A DNA stretch of 64,000 nucleotides from Roseomonas alba. GTDB taxonomy: Bacteria; Pseudomonadota; Alphaproteobacteria; Acetobacterales; Acetobacteraceae. The position numbers and the translations under genes were made by a program. Positions within the stretch are counted from its first letter, which is position 1, and each line of letters opens with the position of its first letter. The notes beneath the pieces are model-generated. The model saw nothing but the letters and a program-made list of their open reading frames with translations, ran no database searches and had not been told where the DNA came from. Positions 20,868 to 29,322 of the stretch are shown one piece after another. The stretch lies in assembly GCF_019430885.1 (NCBI RefSeq), contig NZ_JAHYBZ010000001.1, forward strand, positions 496,001-560,000, written 5' to 3'.

Positions 20868-21536
20868 TCAGTCCCGCCCGGGGTCGCCGAGCGGGAACAG
20901 GCGCCGATATGGCCGCGCCTCGTCGAGCGCCCGCGCATAGGACGCCCGCGCCAGCAGCCGCGCGCGATAGGTGCGCAGCGTCGCAAACGCCTCCGGGATC
21001 GGTTCCACCCAGTCGGCGTAGAGCAGCCCGGGCGCGGCGGCGCAATCGGCGAGCGAGAAGCTCTCCCCCGCCGCCCAGGCACGGCCGGCGAGGCGGGCGT
21101 CGAGCCACGCATAGGCCGTGCGGAGCGCCGTGCGCGCCTGCGCCACCCCGAAGGGATCCCGCGCGCCCGCCGGCCGGATCGCGTCCAGCACCACCTTCTG
21201 CATAGGCACCAGGATGTCGTTGTCGAAGACGCGGTCGAGCAGGCGCGCCTCGATCGCCGCGTCGCGATCCCGGGGGATCAGGGGCATCGGGCCGGGATGG
21301 TGCAGGTCGAGATGCTCGATGATGACGGTCGCCTCGGGCAGCACCGTGTCGCCATCCACCAGCACGGGGAAGCGTCGCATCGGCCAGAGCGCGGCGAGTG
21401 CCGCCGCATCGGCCTCGCTGCCGAGGTCGATGGGGCGGACGGTGAAGGGCGTCGCGTTCTCATAGAGCGCGACCAGCGCCTTCTGGCAGAAGGCCGAGAA
21501 GGGATGGGCGTAGAGCGTCAGGGCCATGGCGATCAT
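20868..21536 (-). CDS. Glutathione S-transferase family protein
   Basis: Cytosolic GST-type protein that conjugates glutathione to electrophiles or acts as a thiol transferase. About 220 residues: a thioredoxin-fold N-domain starting ALTLYAHPFSAFCQKALVAL, with FPVLVDGDTVLPEATVIIEHL providing the cis-Pro and glutathione-gamma-glutamyl Glu/Ser-type site, and an alpha-helical C-domain with SLADCAAAPGLLYADW. The Ser/Cys in PFSAFCQK is the likely catalytic position. The ATG at 21536 overlaps the TGA of the upstream reductase gene (ATGA), which favours it over the ATG at 21527. Confidence 0.88.
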   Translation of the reverse strand: MIAMALTLYAHPFSAFCQKALVALYENATPFTVRPIDLGSEADAAALAALWPMRRFPVLVDGDTVLPEATVIIEHLDLHHPGPMPLIPRDRDAAIEARLLDRVFDNDILVPMQKVVLDAIRPAGARDPFGVAQARTALRTAYAWLDARLAGRAWAAGESFSLADCAAAPGLLYADWVEPIPEAFATLRTYRARLLARASYARALDEARPYRRLFPLGDPGRD

Positions 21537-22114
21537 GCCCGCCGCTGACGGCGGTAGCGCAGGATGACGGAGCCCACATCGAGCGGGCGGCATTCCGTCA
21601 GGGTCATCCGGACTTCCGGCCGCCCGGCGCGGAAGAAGGGGTCGCCCGAGCCATAGAGTTCGGGCGTGATCAACAGCCAGAACTCGTCCACGAGATCGAG
21701 GGCCAGCAGGCTGTTCGCCAGCCCGCCGCCGCCGAAGGCGAAGATGTCGCCGCCGGTGACCTCGCGCTTCAGCCGAGCGACCTCGGCCGCGAGATCCGGT
21801 CCGGCGATGCGGCCGTTCCATCCCGGGTCGCCGGTCAGCGTGCGGGACACCACCGTCTTGGGCAGCCCGTTCATCAGCGGCGCATAGGAAATGCCCGCCG
21901 CCATGCTGGACGGATCGGTCTCGGCGGGGCTCCAGAAGCCTTTGTTGAACAGGAAGTTCACCCGGCCATAGAGCAGGTGGCGCGCCCGCTTCAGCGCGGC
22001 GAGCGACCATTCGCGCTCCACCTCATCCGACCAGGGCGGGGGCGCGAATGCGCCACCAGGCTTGGTGAAATAGCCGTCGAGGCTGGTGAAAATGCTCAGG
22101 ACCAGGTCGGCCAT
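21533..22114 (-). CDS. Dihydrofolate reductase-like (RibD C-terminal domain) protein
   Basis: Predicted NADPH-dependent reductase of the DHFR/RibD-C superfamily, of unknown substrate. The 193 residues show the superfamily start LVLSIFTSLDGYFTKPGG, the cofactor-site HLLYGRVNFL segment, DIFAFGGGGLANSLLALDLV (glycine-rich NADPH loop) and the C-terminal LVDEFWLLITPELYGSGDPFF motif. It is the first gene of a two-gene minus-strand unit with the GST. A paralogue lies at 26361-26936; such proteins recur beside AHSA1 and VOC genes. Confidence 0.85.
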   Translation of the reverse strand: MADLVLSIFTSLDGYFTKPGGAFAPPPWSDEVEREWSLAALKRARHLLYGRVNFLFNKGFWSPAETDPSSMAAGISYAPLMNGLPKTVVSRTLTGDPGWNGRIAGPDLAAEVARLKREVTGGDIFAFGGGGLANSLLALDLVDEFWLLITPELYGSGDPFFRAGRPEVRMTLTECRPLDVGSVILRYRRQRRA

Positions 22115-22242
22115 GCGGTTCCTCCCGTCACGATGCGGGCCGGTCCTCCGTGTCGGACAGGGGCCCTGTGCGCACGCCCGATGGGGCCTGGCGCGCGAAA
22201 TCGGGCTAGGCTCGCGGCCGGACGCATCATCGGAGCCTGCCC

Positions 22243-22611
22243 GTGCCCACGCCCATCACCATCCACGGCATCAAGAACTGCGACACGATGAAGAAGGCCC
22301 GGGCCTGGCTGGAAAGCCACGGCGTCGCCCACGACTTCCACGACTACAAGGCGAAGGGCATCGACGGCGCGACGCTCAAGGCCTGGGCGAAGAAGGTGGG
22401 CTGGGAGAGGTTGCTCAACCGCAGCGGCACCACCTTCCGCAAGTTGCCCGACGTGCAGAAGGAAGGCCTGACCGAAGCACGCGCCCTGGCGCTGATGCAG
22501 GACCAGCCATCCATGATCAAGCGGCCCGTGCTCGCGCTCGGCGACCGGCTGATCGTGGGTTTCGACACGGGCGAATACGAACGCGCGATCGCGTCGCTGC
22601 CACGGGACTGA
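22243..22611 (+). CDS. ArsC/Spx-family thiol reductase (YffB-like)
   Basis: Thioredoxin-fold protein of the arsenate-reductase/Spx family. In the 122 residues, the single active-site cysteine is Cys13 in HGIKNCDTMKKARAWLESHG. The family core continues with FHDYKAKGI, the RSGTTFRKL region and MIKRPVLALGDRLIVGF, the equivalent of the RP substrate-binding motif. No ars operon surrounds it, so it is more likely a YffB-type glutathione-dependent reductase than a dedicated arsenate reductase. It uses a GTG start at 22243 and is transcribed divergently from the DHFR-like/GST pair. Confidence 0.85.
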   Translation: MPTPITIHGIKNCDTMKKARAWLESHGVAHDFHDYKAKGIDGATLKAWAKKVGWERLLNRSGTTFRKLPDVQKEGLTEARALALMQDQPSMIKRPVLALGDRLIVGFDTGEYERAIASLPRD

Positions 22612-22673
22612 GCGCGACCCCGAGGGAGGGCACTGCCCTCCTCCGGTTACGCCGTGCCGCCCGCTGCCTCGGG

Positions 22674-23138
22674 TCACAGCCCGCGCGCCAGCGCGACGAG
22701 CTGATCGGCGGCCTTCCCCCAGCCCTCCTGGAACCCCATCGCCTCGTGCTTCGCGCGGGTCTCGGCATTGGCGTGCAGCACGACGGCCTTGTAGAGCGTG
22801 CCCTCCGGGATCGGGTCGAAGGTGATCGTCCCGGTCATGAAGGGCTCGGCGCGGGGGCGGTAGCCTTCCTCCATCGCGTCGGTCCACACGAGGCGCCGTT
22901 CCGGCACGACCTCCAGGACGCAGCCGCTCTGCGGCATCACCTCGCCCTCAGGGCCGCGAAAGATGCTCTTGAACCGGCCGCCCGGGCGCAGGTCGATGTC
23001 GAAATCCGTCGCGCGCCAGGGCGCCGGGCAGAACCACTGCTCCAGCAGCGCCGGCTGCGTCCAGCACGCCCACAGCTTCGCCGGCGGCACGTCGAGCCGT
23101 CGCTCGAAGACCAGGTCGCGCGCGGGATCGAAGACCAT
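22674..23138 (-). CDS. SRPBCC / AHSA1-like START-fold protein
   Basis: Small ligand-binding START-fold protein of the activator-of-Hsp90-ATPase-homologue 1 type. The 154 residues follow the family pattern: VFERRLDVPPAKLWACWTQP, LEQWFCPAPW, DLRPGGRFKSIFRGPEGE, VVPERRLVWTDAM and a closing helix MGFQEGWGKAADQLVALARG. Function is unknown; such proteins commonly accompany ArsR regulators and VOC proteins, as here. The ATG overlaps the TGA of the upstream VOC gene by one base, placing it last in the TetR-headed minus-strand operon. Confidence 0.85.
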   Translation of the reverse strand: MVFDPARDLVFERRLDVPPAKLWACWTQPALLEQWFCPAPWRATDFDIDLRPGGRFKSIFRGPEGEVMPQSGCVLEVVPERRLVWTDAMEEGYRPRAEPFMTGTITFDPIPEGTLYKAVVLHANAETRAKHEAMGFQEGWGKAADQLVALARGL

Positions 23139-23560
23139 CACGGGCGCTCCTCGAAGACGCCGACCATCCACAACACGCCGAAGCGGTCCTGCACCATGCC
23201 GAAGGCGGGGCTGAAGAAGGTCTTCGACACCGGCATGCGCACCTCTCCGCCATCCGACAGGGCGGCGAAGAAGCGGTTCGCCTCCGCCTCGTCATGCGCA
23301 GGCAGGGACAGGCCGAAGCCGGCGAACTGCGCCGCCCCCGCGCAATGGCCGTCCGAGACCAGCACCGTGGAATCGCCGATCTTCAGCTCGGCATGCATGA
23401 TCTTCTGCTCGGATCCGGGCGGCATCATGCCCGGCGGGGGCGGCTCGGGAGAATCGCTGTTGCGCATCATCACGGGCGCCGTGGCGCCGATCGCGGTCTT
23501 GTAGAAGGCGATCGCCTCCTCGGCGCGGCCTTCGAAGAAGAGGTAGGGAGTGATGGGCAT
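23138..23560 (-). CDS. VOC-superfamily protein (PhnB-like)
   Basis: Glyoxalase/bleomycin-resistance-fold protein related to PhnB. The 140 residues begin MPITPYLFFEGRAEEAIAFY and contain the paired beta-alpha-beta-beta-beta modules: IMHAELKIGDSTVLVSD and the FFAALSDGGEVRMPVSKTFF segment, ending with the typical FGVLWMVG strand. Metal ligands cannot be assigned with certainty (an early His in HAELKIG fits). It lies between DUF1428 and AHSA1 genes in one minus-strand run and is coupled to the latter. Confidence 0.86.
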   Translation of the reverse strand: MPITPYLFFEGRAEEAIAFYKTAIGATAPVMMRNSDSPEPPPPGMMPPGSEQKIMHAELKIGDSTVLVSDGHCAGAAQFAGFGLSLPAHDEAEANRFFAALSDGGEVRMPVSKTFFSPAFGMVQDRFGVLWMVGVFEERP

Positions 23561-23575
23561 GACGCGTCCTCCGTC

Positions 23576-23929
23576 TCAGATCTGAACCAGAACCTTGAAG
23601 CCGCCATAGATCATCCGCTTGCCGTCGAAGGGCATCTCCTGCCCATCCATCTTCATGCGCGGATCTTCCATGATCTTCTTCCAGCCCTCGTCGCGGACCT
23701 CCTTCGGCGGCCAGGTGATCCAGGAGAAGACGACGGTCTCGTCCTCTTCCTGCTTCACCGCCATGCGGAAGGAGGTGAGCTTGCCCTCGGGCACGTCGTC
23801 GCCCCAGCATTCGAACATCTGGAGCATGCCGTACTCCTTGAACACCGCACCGGCCTTCTCGGCATGCGCGCGGTAGGAGTCCTTCTTGGCGTTGGGCACG
23901 GCCAGCACAAAGCCGTCGACATAGGACAT
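23576..23929 (-). CDS. DUF1428 family protein (dimeric alpha-beta barrel)
   Basis: A 117-residue protein that matches the DUF1428 pattern closely: MSYVDGFVLAVPNAKKDSYR at the start, then MLQMFECWGDDVPEGKLTSF, FSWITWPPKEVRDEGWKKIM and PFDGKRMIYGGFKVLV at the end. Proteins of this family adopt a ferredoxin-like dimeric alpha-beta barrel and have no established biochemical role. It lies 15 nt upstream of the PhnB-like gene and 26 nt downstream of the second VOC gene, so it is probably co-transcribed with them under the TetR regulator. Confidence 0.9.
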   Translation of the reverse strand: MSYVDGFVLAVPNAKKDSYRAHAEKAGAVFKEYGMLQMFECWGDDVPEGKLTSFRMAVKQEEDETVVFSWITWPPKEVRDEGWKKIMEDPRMKMDGQEMPFDGKRMIYGGFKVLVQI

Positions 23930-23955
23930 GGTCGTCTCTCCTGGTTGCTGTCGCG

Positions 23956-24428
<473 letters not shown>

Positions 24429-24432
<4 letters not shown>

Positions 24433-25043
24433 GGCGCTTTCTCCCGAAACAGCATTGCGATGTAGCGGCGCAGGTGCCGCAGGGTTTCGACCGCGCCGTC
24501 CGGGCCATCGACCGCCTTGGCGAGGACGAAGGCGCCCTGGACCACGGCCATGATGTGGACGGCGAGGCTCCCGGCGGTGAAGCCGGTGACGCCGTGCTCG
24601 CGCATCGCTGCGGCGATCTCTTCCTCGATCGGCGCGGCATGCAGGCGGATGCCGGCTTCGCAGGCGAGGCGGATGGCCGGATTCGTCGCGTAGGTCTCCT
24701 GCACCATCATGCCGAGCATGCAGGTGTATTGCGGGATGGCCCCGCGGAAGATCGCGATGCGGAAGTCGACATAGGCCAGCACGCGGTCGAGCGGATCGGC
24801 GTGGCCGCGCCAGCCGGACCGTTCGAACAGCGCCTCCAGCCATTCGCTGAACCGCCCCGCCGCCGCGACCGCGAGGTCATCCTTGCTGCGAAAATGGTGG
24901 AAGAAGGCGCCCTTGGTCACGCCCGCCTCGGTGCAGATGTCCTCCACCGTCGTGCCGGCATAGCCCTGCCGGCGCAGCACGGTCACCGCGGCATCGAGGA
25001 GGCGGGTGCGGGCTTCGTTGCGGCGGGGACGGGCGGCTTCCAT
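24429..25043 (-). CDS. TetR-family transcriptional repressor
   Basis: About 204 residues. The N-terminal helix-turn-helix runs RLLDAAVTVLRRQGYAGTTV then EDICTEAGVTKGAFFHHFRS, the classic TetR DNA-binding pattern. The remainder is the helical ligand-binding and dimerisation domain, with CMLGMMVQETYATNPAIRLA resembling the TetR_C group seen near VOC genes. A 20-bp palindrome lies 10 bp upstream of the chosen start (25043), consistent with autorepression of this minus-strand operon (TetR, VOC, DUF1428, VOC, AHSA1). The alternative ATG at 25055 would fall inside the palindrome. Confidence 0.9.
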
Positions 25044-25052
25044 GCGCAGGAA

Positions 25053-25072
25053 CATACCAACTGGTCGGTATG
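25053..25072. promoter_or_regulatory. Predicted TetR operator
   Basis: CATACCAACTGGTCGGTATG matches its own reverse complement at 16 of 20 positions and contains the ACCNACNGGT-type core common to TetR-family operators. It sits directly in front of the TetR gene and within 130 bp of the divergent ArsR gene, so one site could influence both. Binding is inferred from symmetry and position. Confidence 0.65.
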
Positions 25073-25174
25073 TCACGACAAGCGACAATGCCGTGATCGG
25101 GGGGATGGGCGCGGCGAGGGGATGGATGTGAAACACTAAACAAATTGGTTGACTATTCGGGCAAGGAAGTCAAC

Positions 25175-25194
25175 ATTCAACCGTATGGTTGAAT
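25175..25194. promoter_or_regulatory. Predicted ArsR operator overlapping its start codon
   Basis: ATTCAACCGTATGGTTGAAT is a near-perfect 20-bp palindrome (18 of 20). The ATG at 25185 is in its centre, so a bound repressor would cover both the start codon and the ribosome site. A second half-like motif, AATTGGTTGACTATT, lies at 25143-25157. This geometry fits autoregulation by the ArsR encoded immediately downstream. Confidence 0.7.
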
Positions 25195-25550
25195 ATCAGC
25201 CCCCACCGCTGGACGCCGTCTTCCACGCCCTCGGCGATGCCACCCGCCGCCGCATGCTGCGCGACCTGGCCGACGGCGAACGCACCGTGGGGCAGCTCGC
25301 CCACCCCTTCGCCATCTCGCTCGCCGCCGCGTCGAAGCACATCAAGGTGCTGGAACAGGCCGGGCTGATCCGCCGCGACATCCGCGGCCGCACCCATGTC
25401 TGCCGGCTCGAAGCCGGACCGCTCGCCACCGCCCATGACTGGCTGGGCTTCTACGAGCAGTTCTGGACCGACCGGCTCGCCATCCTCGAACGCCTCCTCC
25501 GTCAGGAGGCCGAGACGCCTGCCCCCGAGAAACAAGGAGACGAGTCATGA
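25185..25550 (+). CDS. ArsR-family winged-helix repressor
   Basis: 121 residues starting MVEYQPPPLDAVFHALGDAT. It has the ArsR winged helix: RRRMLRDLADGERTVGQLAH, recognition helix ISLAAASKHIKVLEQAGLI, wing RRDIRGRTHVCRLEAG. There is no CxCxxC arsenic-binding motif, so it belongs to the non-metal ArsR group that partners SRPBCC proteins. The chosen ATG at 25185 sits in the palindromic operator; an upstream in-frame start at 25149 would add 12 residues. It is coupled to the next gene by an ATGA overlap. Confidence 0.92.
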   Translation: MVEYQPPPLDAVFHALGDATRRRMLRDLADGERTVGQLAHPFAISLAAASKHIKVLEQAGLIRRDIRGRTHVCRLEAGPLATAHDWLGFYEQFWTDRLAILERLLRQEAETPAPEKQGDES

Positions 25551-26080
25551 ACGACCTCACCCCGCCCAATGGCTACGGCGCGCTGACCGAGCCCATGACG
25601 CTGCAGATCCAGCGCATGCTGCCCGGGCCGATCGAGCGCGTCTGGGCCTACATCACCGACAGCGACCTCCGACGGCAGTGGCTCGCCGCCGGGCCGATGG
25701 ACCAGAAGGTCGGCGCCACCGTCGAATTCGTCTGGCGCAACGACGAGCTCAACACCCCGCCGAGCCGCCGGCCCGAAGGGTTTGACGAGGAACACCGCCT
25801 GCTGTGCGAGGTGCTGGAGATCGACCCGCCCCGCCGCCTGGTCATCACCTGGGGCCGCAGCGACGGCGTGACCTTCGAGCTCGCCCCGGTGGGGCAGAAG
25901 GTGCTGCTGACCATCACCCACCGTCGCCTGCCGGATCGCGACATGCTGCTGAAGGTCTCGGCCGGGTGGCACGGACACCTCGACGTGCTGGCGGCGCGGA
26001 TGGCAGGCGTGGAACCCGCGCCATTCTGGGACGAGTGGCTGCGGCTGAAGGGGGAATATGCGAAGCGGATTCCCGAGTGA
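25547..26080 (+). CDS. SRPBCC / AHSA1-like protein, partner of ArsR
   Basis: 177-residue START-fold protein. The family pattern is clear: TLQIQRMLPGPIERVWAYIT, SDLRRQWLAAGPMDQKVGA, LLCEVLEIDPPRRLVITWGR, VLLTITHRRLPDRDMLLKVS and the closing helix APFWDEWLRLKGEYAKRIP. ArsR-AHSA1 gene pairs are common in proteobacteria; the AHSA1 protein may bind the small molecule that the regulon handles, but no ligand is known from sequence. Its ATG overlaps the arsR TGA, so the two are translated together. Repeat copy 3 follows 12 bp after the stop. Confidence 0.9.
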   Translation: MNDLTPPNGYGALTEPMTLQIQRMLPGPIERVWAYITDSDLRRQWLAAGPMDQKVGATVEFVWRNDELNTPPSRRPEGFDEEHRLLCEVLEIDPPRRLVITWGRSDGVTFELAPVGQKVLLTITHRRLPDRDMLLKVSAGWHGHLDVLAARMAGVEPAPFWDEWLRLKGEYAKRIPE

Positions 26081-26092
26081 GTGAGGGCGGGA

Positions 26093-26321
26093 CCGAGAGG
26101 GGCGCCGCCCCTCTCGGGCTCTCCCCGCCAAAGGCCACAGGGCCTTTGGAAACCGATACCTGGTGCTGGGCACCGCCGGGATTCCGGACCCCCGCAACGC
26201 CTTCGGTGCGCAGAAGCGGGTTTCGGCACTGATCCAGCCTTGGGCGCAAGGCACCAAGTCAGGGTTTCCAAAGGCCTTGCGGCCTTTGGTGGGGAGGGTT
26301 CGGGAGGGGCAAAGCCCCTCC
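26093..26321. repeat. Family A intergenic repeat, copy 3 (complete)
   Basis: Left outer hairpin CCGAGAGGGGCGCCGCCCCT (from 26093), left inner arm CCAAAGGCCACAGGGCCTTTGG, then AAACCGATACCTGG, a core with GGGTTTCGGC, right inner arm GGTTTCCAAAGGCCTTGCGG and right outer hairpin GGGAGGGGCAAAGCCCCTCC ending at 26321. It ends 40 bp before the DHFR-like start and fills nearly the whole 280-bp gap. Confidence 0.85.
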
Positions 26322-26360
26322 TGACCTGCTGTCCCGCATCACACAGGAAAGGACACCACC

Positions 26361-26936
26361 ATGCGCAAGCTGATCGCCGGACTGAAGGTCTCTCTCGATG
26401 GCAAGACCGAGGGTGCGGACGGCACCGCGGATTGGGTCGAGACCTGGTCCGAGGAATATGGCCTGACTGACCGAATCGACGCCTGCCTGCTCGGCGGCGG
26501 CATGTATCCTGGCTATGAGCGCTACTGGTCGGCCATTCAGGCGGACCCTGACACGCCTGTCTGGATCACCGGCGCCGCGCCGTCCCAGGCGGAGCTGGCC
26601 TGGGCCAGGTTCATCACGCGGACGCCGCACTATGTCCTGTCGCGGACCCTCGACAGCACGGCCTGGCCGACGACGCGGTTCCTGCGGGATTTCGATGCGG
26701 TCGCTTCCCTCAAGCAGCAGCCGGGGCGGGACATCTACCTGGTCGGCGGGGCCAGCGTGACGGCAGCCCTGATGGACGCCGGGCTGGTCGATGAGATCCG
26801 GCTGCTGGCCTATCCGCTGATCGCGGGGGAGGGGCGGTCGCTCTTCGCGACGACCGCACGGCGGCAGGGACTCGCGCTGCAGGATCTGCGGCGCCTGCCG
26901 GACGGGCGGGTGAGCATGACCTACGCCATGGCTTGA
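26361..26936 (+). CDS. Dihydrofolate reductase-like (RibD C-terminal domain) protein
   Basis: 191 residues, paralogous in fold to the 21.5-kb gene but only distantly similar in sequence. It has the RibD-C pattern: RKLIAGLKVSLDGKTEGADG, DACLLGGGMYPGYERYW, the NADPH loop DIYLVGGASVTAALMDAGLV, and DEIRLLAYPLIAGEGRSLF. Substrate unknown; a role in reducing a pterin- or pyrimidine-like compound is the family expectation. A strong AGGAAAGGA ribosome site precedes the ATG. Follows the ArsR-AHSA1 pair across repeat copy 3 and may or may not share its transcript. Confidence 0.87.
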   Translation: MRKLIAGLKVSLDGKTEGADGTADWVETWSEEYGLTDRIDACLLGGGMYPGYERYWSAIQADPDTPVWITGAAPSQAELAWARFITRTPHYVLSRTLDSTAWPTTRFLRDFDAVASLKQQPGRDIYLVGGASVTAALMDAGLVDEIRLLAYPLIAGEGRSLFATTARRQGLALQDLRRLPDGRVSMTYAMA

Positions 26937-27089
26937 TTAGGATCAAATTCCTTGATCCTTGCGTCGGCACGGGATAGGGTGCGGGCTGCTCTTTGACGCG
27001 TTCCATCCGTCCCCGCTGTCCTCCCATGCCGGCGCCGGGAATTCGTCCGAAACCGACACGCAGATGCTTATGGATGCGCCTCCACGCGG

Positions 27090-27118
27090 TTGACTTGCCG
27101 CAATGGCGCCCCTAGAAG
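27090..27118 (+). promoter_or_regulatory. Candidate sigma-70-type promoter of rpmJ
   Basis: TTGACT at 27090-27095 and TAGAAG at 27113-27118 are exactly 17 bp apart. The predicted start near 27125 leaves a short leader before the rpmJ ATG at 27140. Among the promoters proposed here this has the best -35 box and ideal spacing. Confidence 0.55.
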
Positions 27119-27139
27119 CGCCCCCTCACGAGGTAAGCC

Positions 27140-27265
27140 ATGAAGATCCGCAATTCCCTGAAGACCGCGAAGACCCGCGACAAGAACTGCGTGCTGGTGC
27201 GTCGCCGCGGCCGCGTTTACGTCATCAACAAGAAGAACCCCCGGCTGAAGGCCCGCCAGGGCTGA
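27140..27265 (+). CDS. rpmJ: 50S ribosomal protein L36
   Basis: A 41-residue ribosomal protein, [20 protein letters not shown] then [20 protein letters not shown] and a final Gly. This is the zinc-free (C-minus) alphaproteobacterial form with only one cysteine, and the terminal [12 protein letters not shown] is diagnostic. It stands alone rather than in the spc operon, as usual for alphaproteobacteria. An AGGTAAGCC ribosome site precedes the ATG, a 17-bp-spaced promoter lies upstream and a hairpin terminator follows. Confidence 0.97.
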   Translation: MKIRNSLKTAKTRDKNCVLVRRRGRVYVINKKNPRLKARQG

Positions 27266-27291
27266 GCCCACCCGCCAGGGTGTGCCTGGGG

Positions 27292-27311
27292 AAGGGGGCT
27301 CCGGCCCCCTT
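27292..27311 (+). terminator. Rho-independent-type terminator after rpmJ
   Basis: AAGGGGGCTCCGGCCCCCTT forms an 8-bp stem with a TCCG loop and is followed by a short T-rich run (TTTGT). It lies 27 bp past the rpmJ stop and faces the convergent secreted-protein gene at 27391. Confidence 0.75.
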
Positions 27312-27390
27312 TGTCATGCCTGGGGCCGTCACTGCCTCGCGCCGCTGACTCCGTGCCTGACCAGGCACGGCGCGTAAGGTTGCGCGCGCG

Positions 27391-27771
27391 CTACTTGCCG
27401 CTCTGACCACCGGTCGGCGTCAGCGTCTCGGTGCCGATTCCGCCGCCCTGGCCCTGGGTCCAGGTGCCGAGCAGCCGTCCATCCGGCTGCACGGCATAGA
27501 CCGCGACGCCGGTATCGCCCTGCATCGTGTAGCCCACCACCAGCAGCGGCCCTTGCGGGATGAGGATGGCCACGCCCTGCGCCGTGCCGCCGCCCGCATT
27601 CCACACCACTCGCCAGGTGTTGCCGCCGGTCGGCGCGAGCATGGCCGTGCCGTCGTATCGTTGCCCGTCGGGGCTCTGCCCCTCGACGCTGTAGCTCCCC
27701 TGGCGCTGGGCCAGCGCCGGCGAGGCCAGGGCAGCCGTCAGCGCGGCCGCGATCACCACCTTGCGCATCAT
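27391..27771 (-). CDS. Small secreted protein of unknown function
   Basis: 126 residues with a clear signal peptide: MMRKVVIAAALTAALASPAL and cleavage after ALAQ-type residues (AQ|RQG). The mature part is glycine-rich and beta-strand-like (YSVEGQSPDGQRYDGTAMLA, VVWNAGGGTAQGVAILI, LLVVGYTMQGDTGVAVYAVQ, GRLLGTWTQGQG). The repeated G-x-W strands resemble small periplasmic beta-barrel proteins seen in Acetobacteraceae, but I do not recognise the family. A GGGAGGG ribosome site abuts the first ATG, so the second ATG (27768) may be the real start. Divergent from glcD. Confidence 0.75.
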   Translation of the reverse strand: MMRKVVIAAALTAALASPALAQRQGSYSVEGQSPDGQRYDGTAMLAPTGGNTWRVVWNAGGGTAQGVAILIPQGPLLVVGYTMQGDTGVAVYAVQPDGRLLGTWTQGQGGGIGTETLTPTGGQSGK

Positions 27772-27882
27772 CCCTCCCGATCCCCGGCAGTGGTTGTCAG
27801 GGTGACGGGTTTGGTGCGGCCATGCAACGCTTGCCGCGGCGCGGTGCCATGCGCATCTTCCGCCTGTCGGAGGAACGCCGCC

Positions 27883-29322
27883 GTGATCACCCTGCCAGCC
27901 CCGAAGCCCGAGATTCTCGCCCGCAAGGCCGAGATCGTGGCCGCCCTGTCTGCCATCGTCCCCGGCGACGGGGTGATCAGCGAACCGACGCGCCTCAAGC
28001 CTTATGAGACCGACGGCCTGGCTGCCTATCGCCAGGTGCCGCTCGCCGTGGTGCTGCCGCGCACGACGGACCAGGTCGCCGCCGTGCTGCGCTACTGCCA
28101 CGAGACCGGCGTGCGCGTGGTGCCACGCGGCGCCGGCACCTCGCTGTCAGGCGGCGCGCTGCCGATGGAAGACGCCGTCGTCGTCGGCCTGATGCGCATG
28201 AATCGGATCATCGAGATCGACCTTGAGGACCGCCTCGCCGTGGTCGAGGCCGGCGTCACCAATATCGGCATCACCAATGCCGTCTCCGGCGACGGATTCT
28301 TCTATGCGCCCGATCCGTCCTCCCAGCTCGCCTGCATGATCGGCGGTAACGTCATGATGAATTCCGGCGGCGCGCATTGCCTGAAATACGGCGTCACCGC
28401 GAACAACCTGCTCGGCGTGAAGTTCGTCACCATCGAGGGCGAGGTCATCGACATCGGCGGCGCCCATCTCGATGCCGCCGGCTATGACTGGCTCGGCCTC
28501 ATCACGGGGTCCGAGGGCCAGCTCGGCATGGTCACCGAGGTCACCGTGCGCATCCTGCGCGGCCCCGAGGGCGCGCGCGCCATGCTCGCCGCCTTCAAGG
28601 GCACCGAGATCGCGGGGGCCGCCGTCGATGCCATCATCGGTTCCGGCATCATCCCCGTCGCGCTGGAATTCATGGACAAGCCCTGCATCCATGCCTGCGA
28701 GGCCTTCGCCCATGCCGGCTATCCGCTCGATGCCGAGGCAATGCTGATCATCGAGGTAGAAGGGTCCGTCGCGGAGCAGGACGACCTCCTCGCCCGCATC
28801 AAGGCGATCTGCGAACGCTTCGACCCGATCAGCCTGAAGGTCGCCGAATCGGCCGAGCAATCCCTCGCCATCTGGAAGGGCCGCAAGGGCGCCTTCGGCG
28901 CGGTCGGGCGCATCAGCCCCGACTATCTCTGCATGGACGGTACCATCCCGACCTCGGAACTGCCCTTCGTGCTGAAGCGCATCGGGGAGATGAGCACCCA
29001 ATACGGCCTCGGCGTCGCGAACGTCTTCCACGCCGGCGACGGCAACCTGCACCCGCTGATCATGTTCGACGCCAATGATGCCGACAGCTTCCATCGCGCG
29101 GAATCCTTCGGCGCCGACATCCTGAGGCTCTGCGTCGAGGTCGGCGGCTGCCTGACCGGCGAGCACGGCGTCGGCGTCGAGAAGCGCGACCTGATGACCG
29201 TGCAGTTCACCGCGCACGAGCTCGACCAGCAGCGCGCCATCAAGTCGGCCTTCGATCCGCAATGGCTGCTGAATCCATCCAAGGTCTTCCCGCTGCAAGA
29301 CATGCCTCTGGCTGCCGAATGA
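27883..29322 (+). CDS. glcD: FAD-linked oxidase, glycolate oxidase subunit GlcD
   Basis: Flavin subunit of glycolate oxidase (or a related D-2-hydroxyacid dehydrogenase), converting glycolate to glyoxylate. The 479 residues have the VAO/PCMH-type FAD domain (VVPRGAGTSLSGGALP, DPSSQLACMIGGNVMMNSGG, LGLITGSEGQLGMVTEVTVR) and the FAD-oxidase C domain (ANVFHAGDGNLHPLIMFD, CLTGEHGVGVEKRDLM). A GTG start at 27883 has a GGAGGAACG ribosome site. The frame is open upstream to 27553, but that part is antisense to the secreted-protein gene. Its stop overlaps glcE by ATGA. Confidence 0.92.
   Translation: MITLPAPKPEILARKAEIVAALSAIVPGDGVISEPTRLKPYETDGLAAYRQVPLAVVLPRTTDQVAAVLRYCHETGVRVVPRGAGTSLSGGALPMEDAVVVGLMRMNRIIEIDLEDRLAVVEAGVTNIGITNAVSGDGFFYAPDPSSQLACMIGGNVMMNSGGAHCLKYGVTANNLLGVKFVTIEGEVIDIGGAHLDAAGYDWLGLITGSEGQLGMVTEVTVRILRGPEGARAMLAAFKGTEIAGAAVDAIIGSGIIPVALEFMDKPCIHACEAFAHAGYPLDAEAMLIIEVEGSVAEQDDLLARIKAICERFDPISLKVAESAEQSLAIWKGRKGAFGAVGRISPDYLCMDGTIPTSELPFVLKRIGEMSTQYGLGVANVFHAGDGNLHPLIMFDANDADSFHRAESFGADILRLCVEVGGCLTGEHGVGVEKRDLMTVQFTAHELDQQRAIKSAFDPQWLLNPSKVFPLQDMPLAAE

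Noticed and set aside
22612..22660. GAGGGAGGGCACTGCCCTCC hairpin after the ArsC-like gene as another family A copy
   Set aside because: Only the outer-arm motif is similar; inner arms and core are absent. It is more simply a terminator between converging genes.
28004..28192. Short plus-strand frames inside glcD
   Set aside because: Shadows of the FAD-oxidase frame, without ribosome sites.
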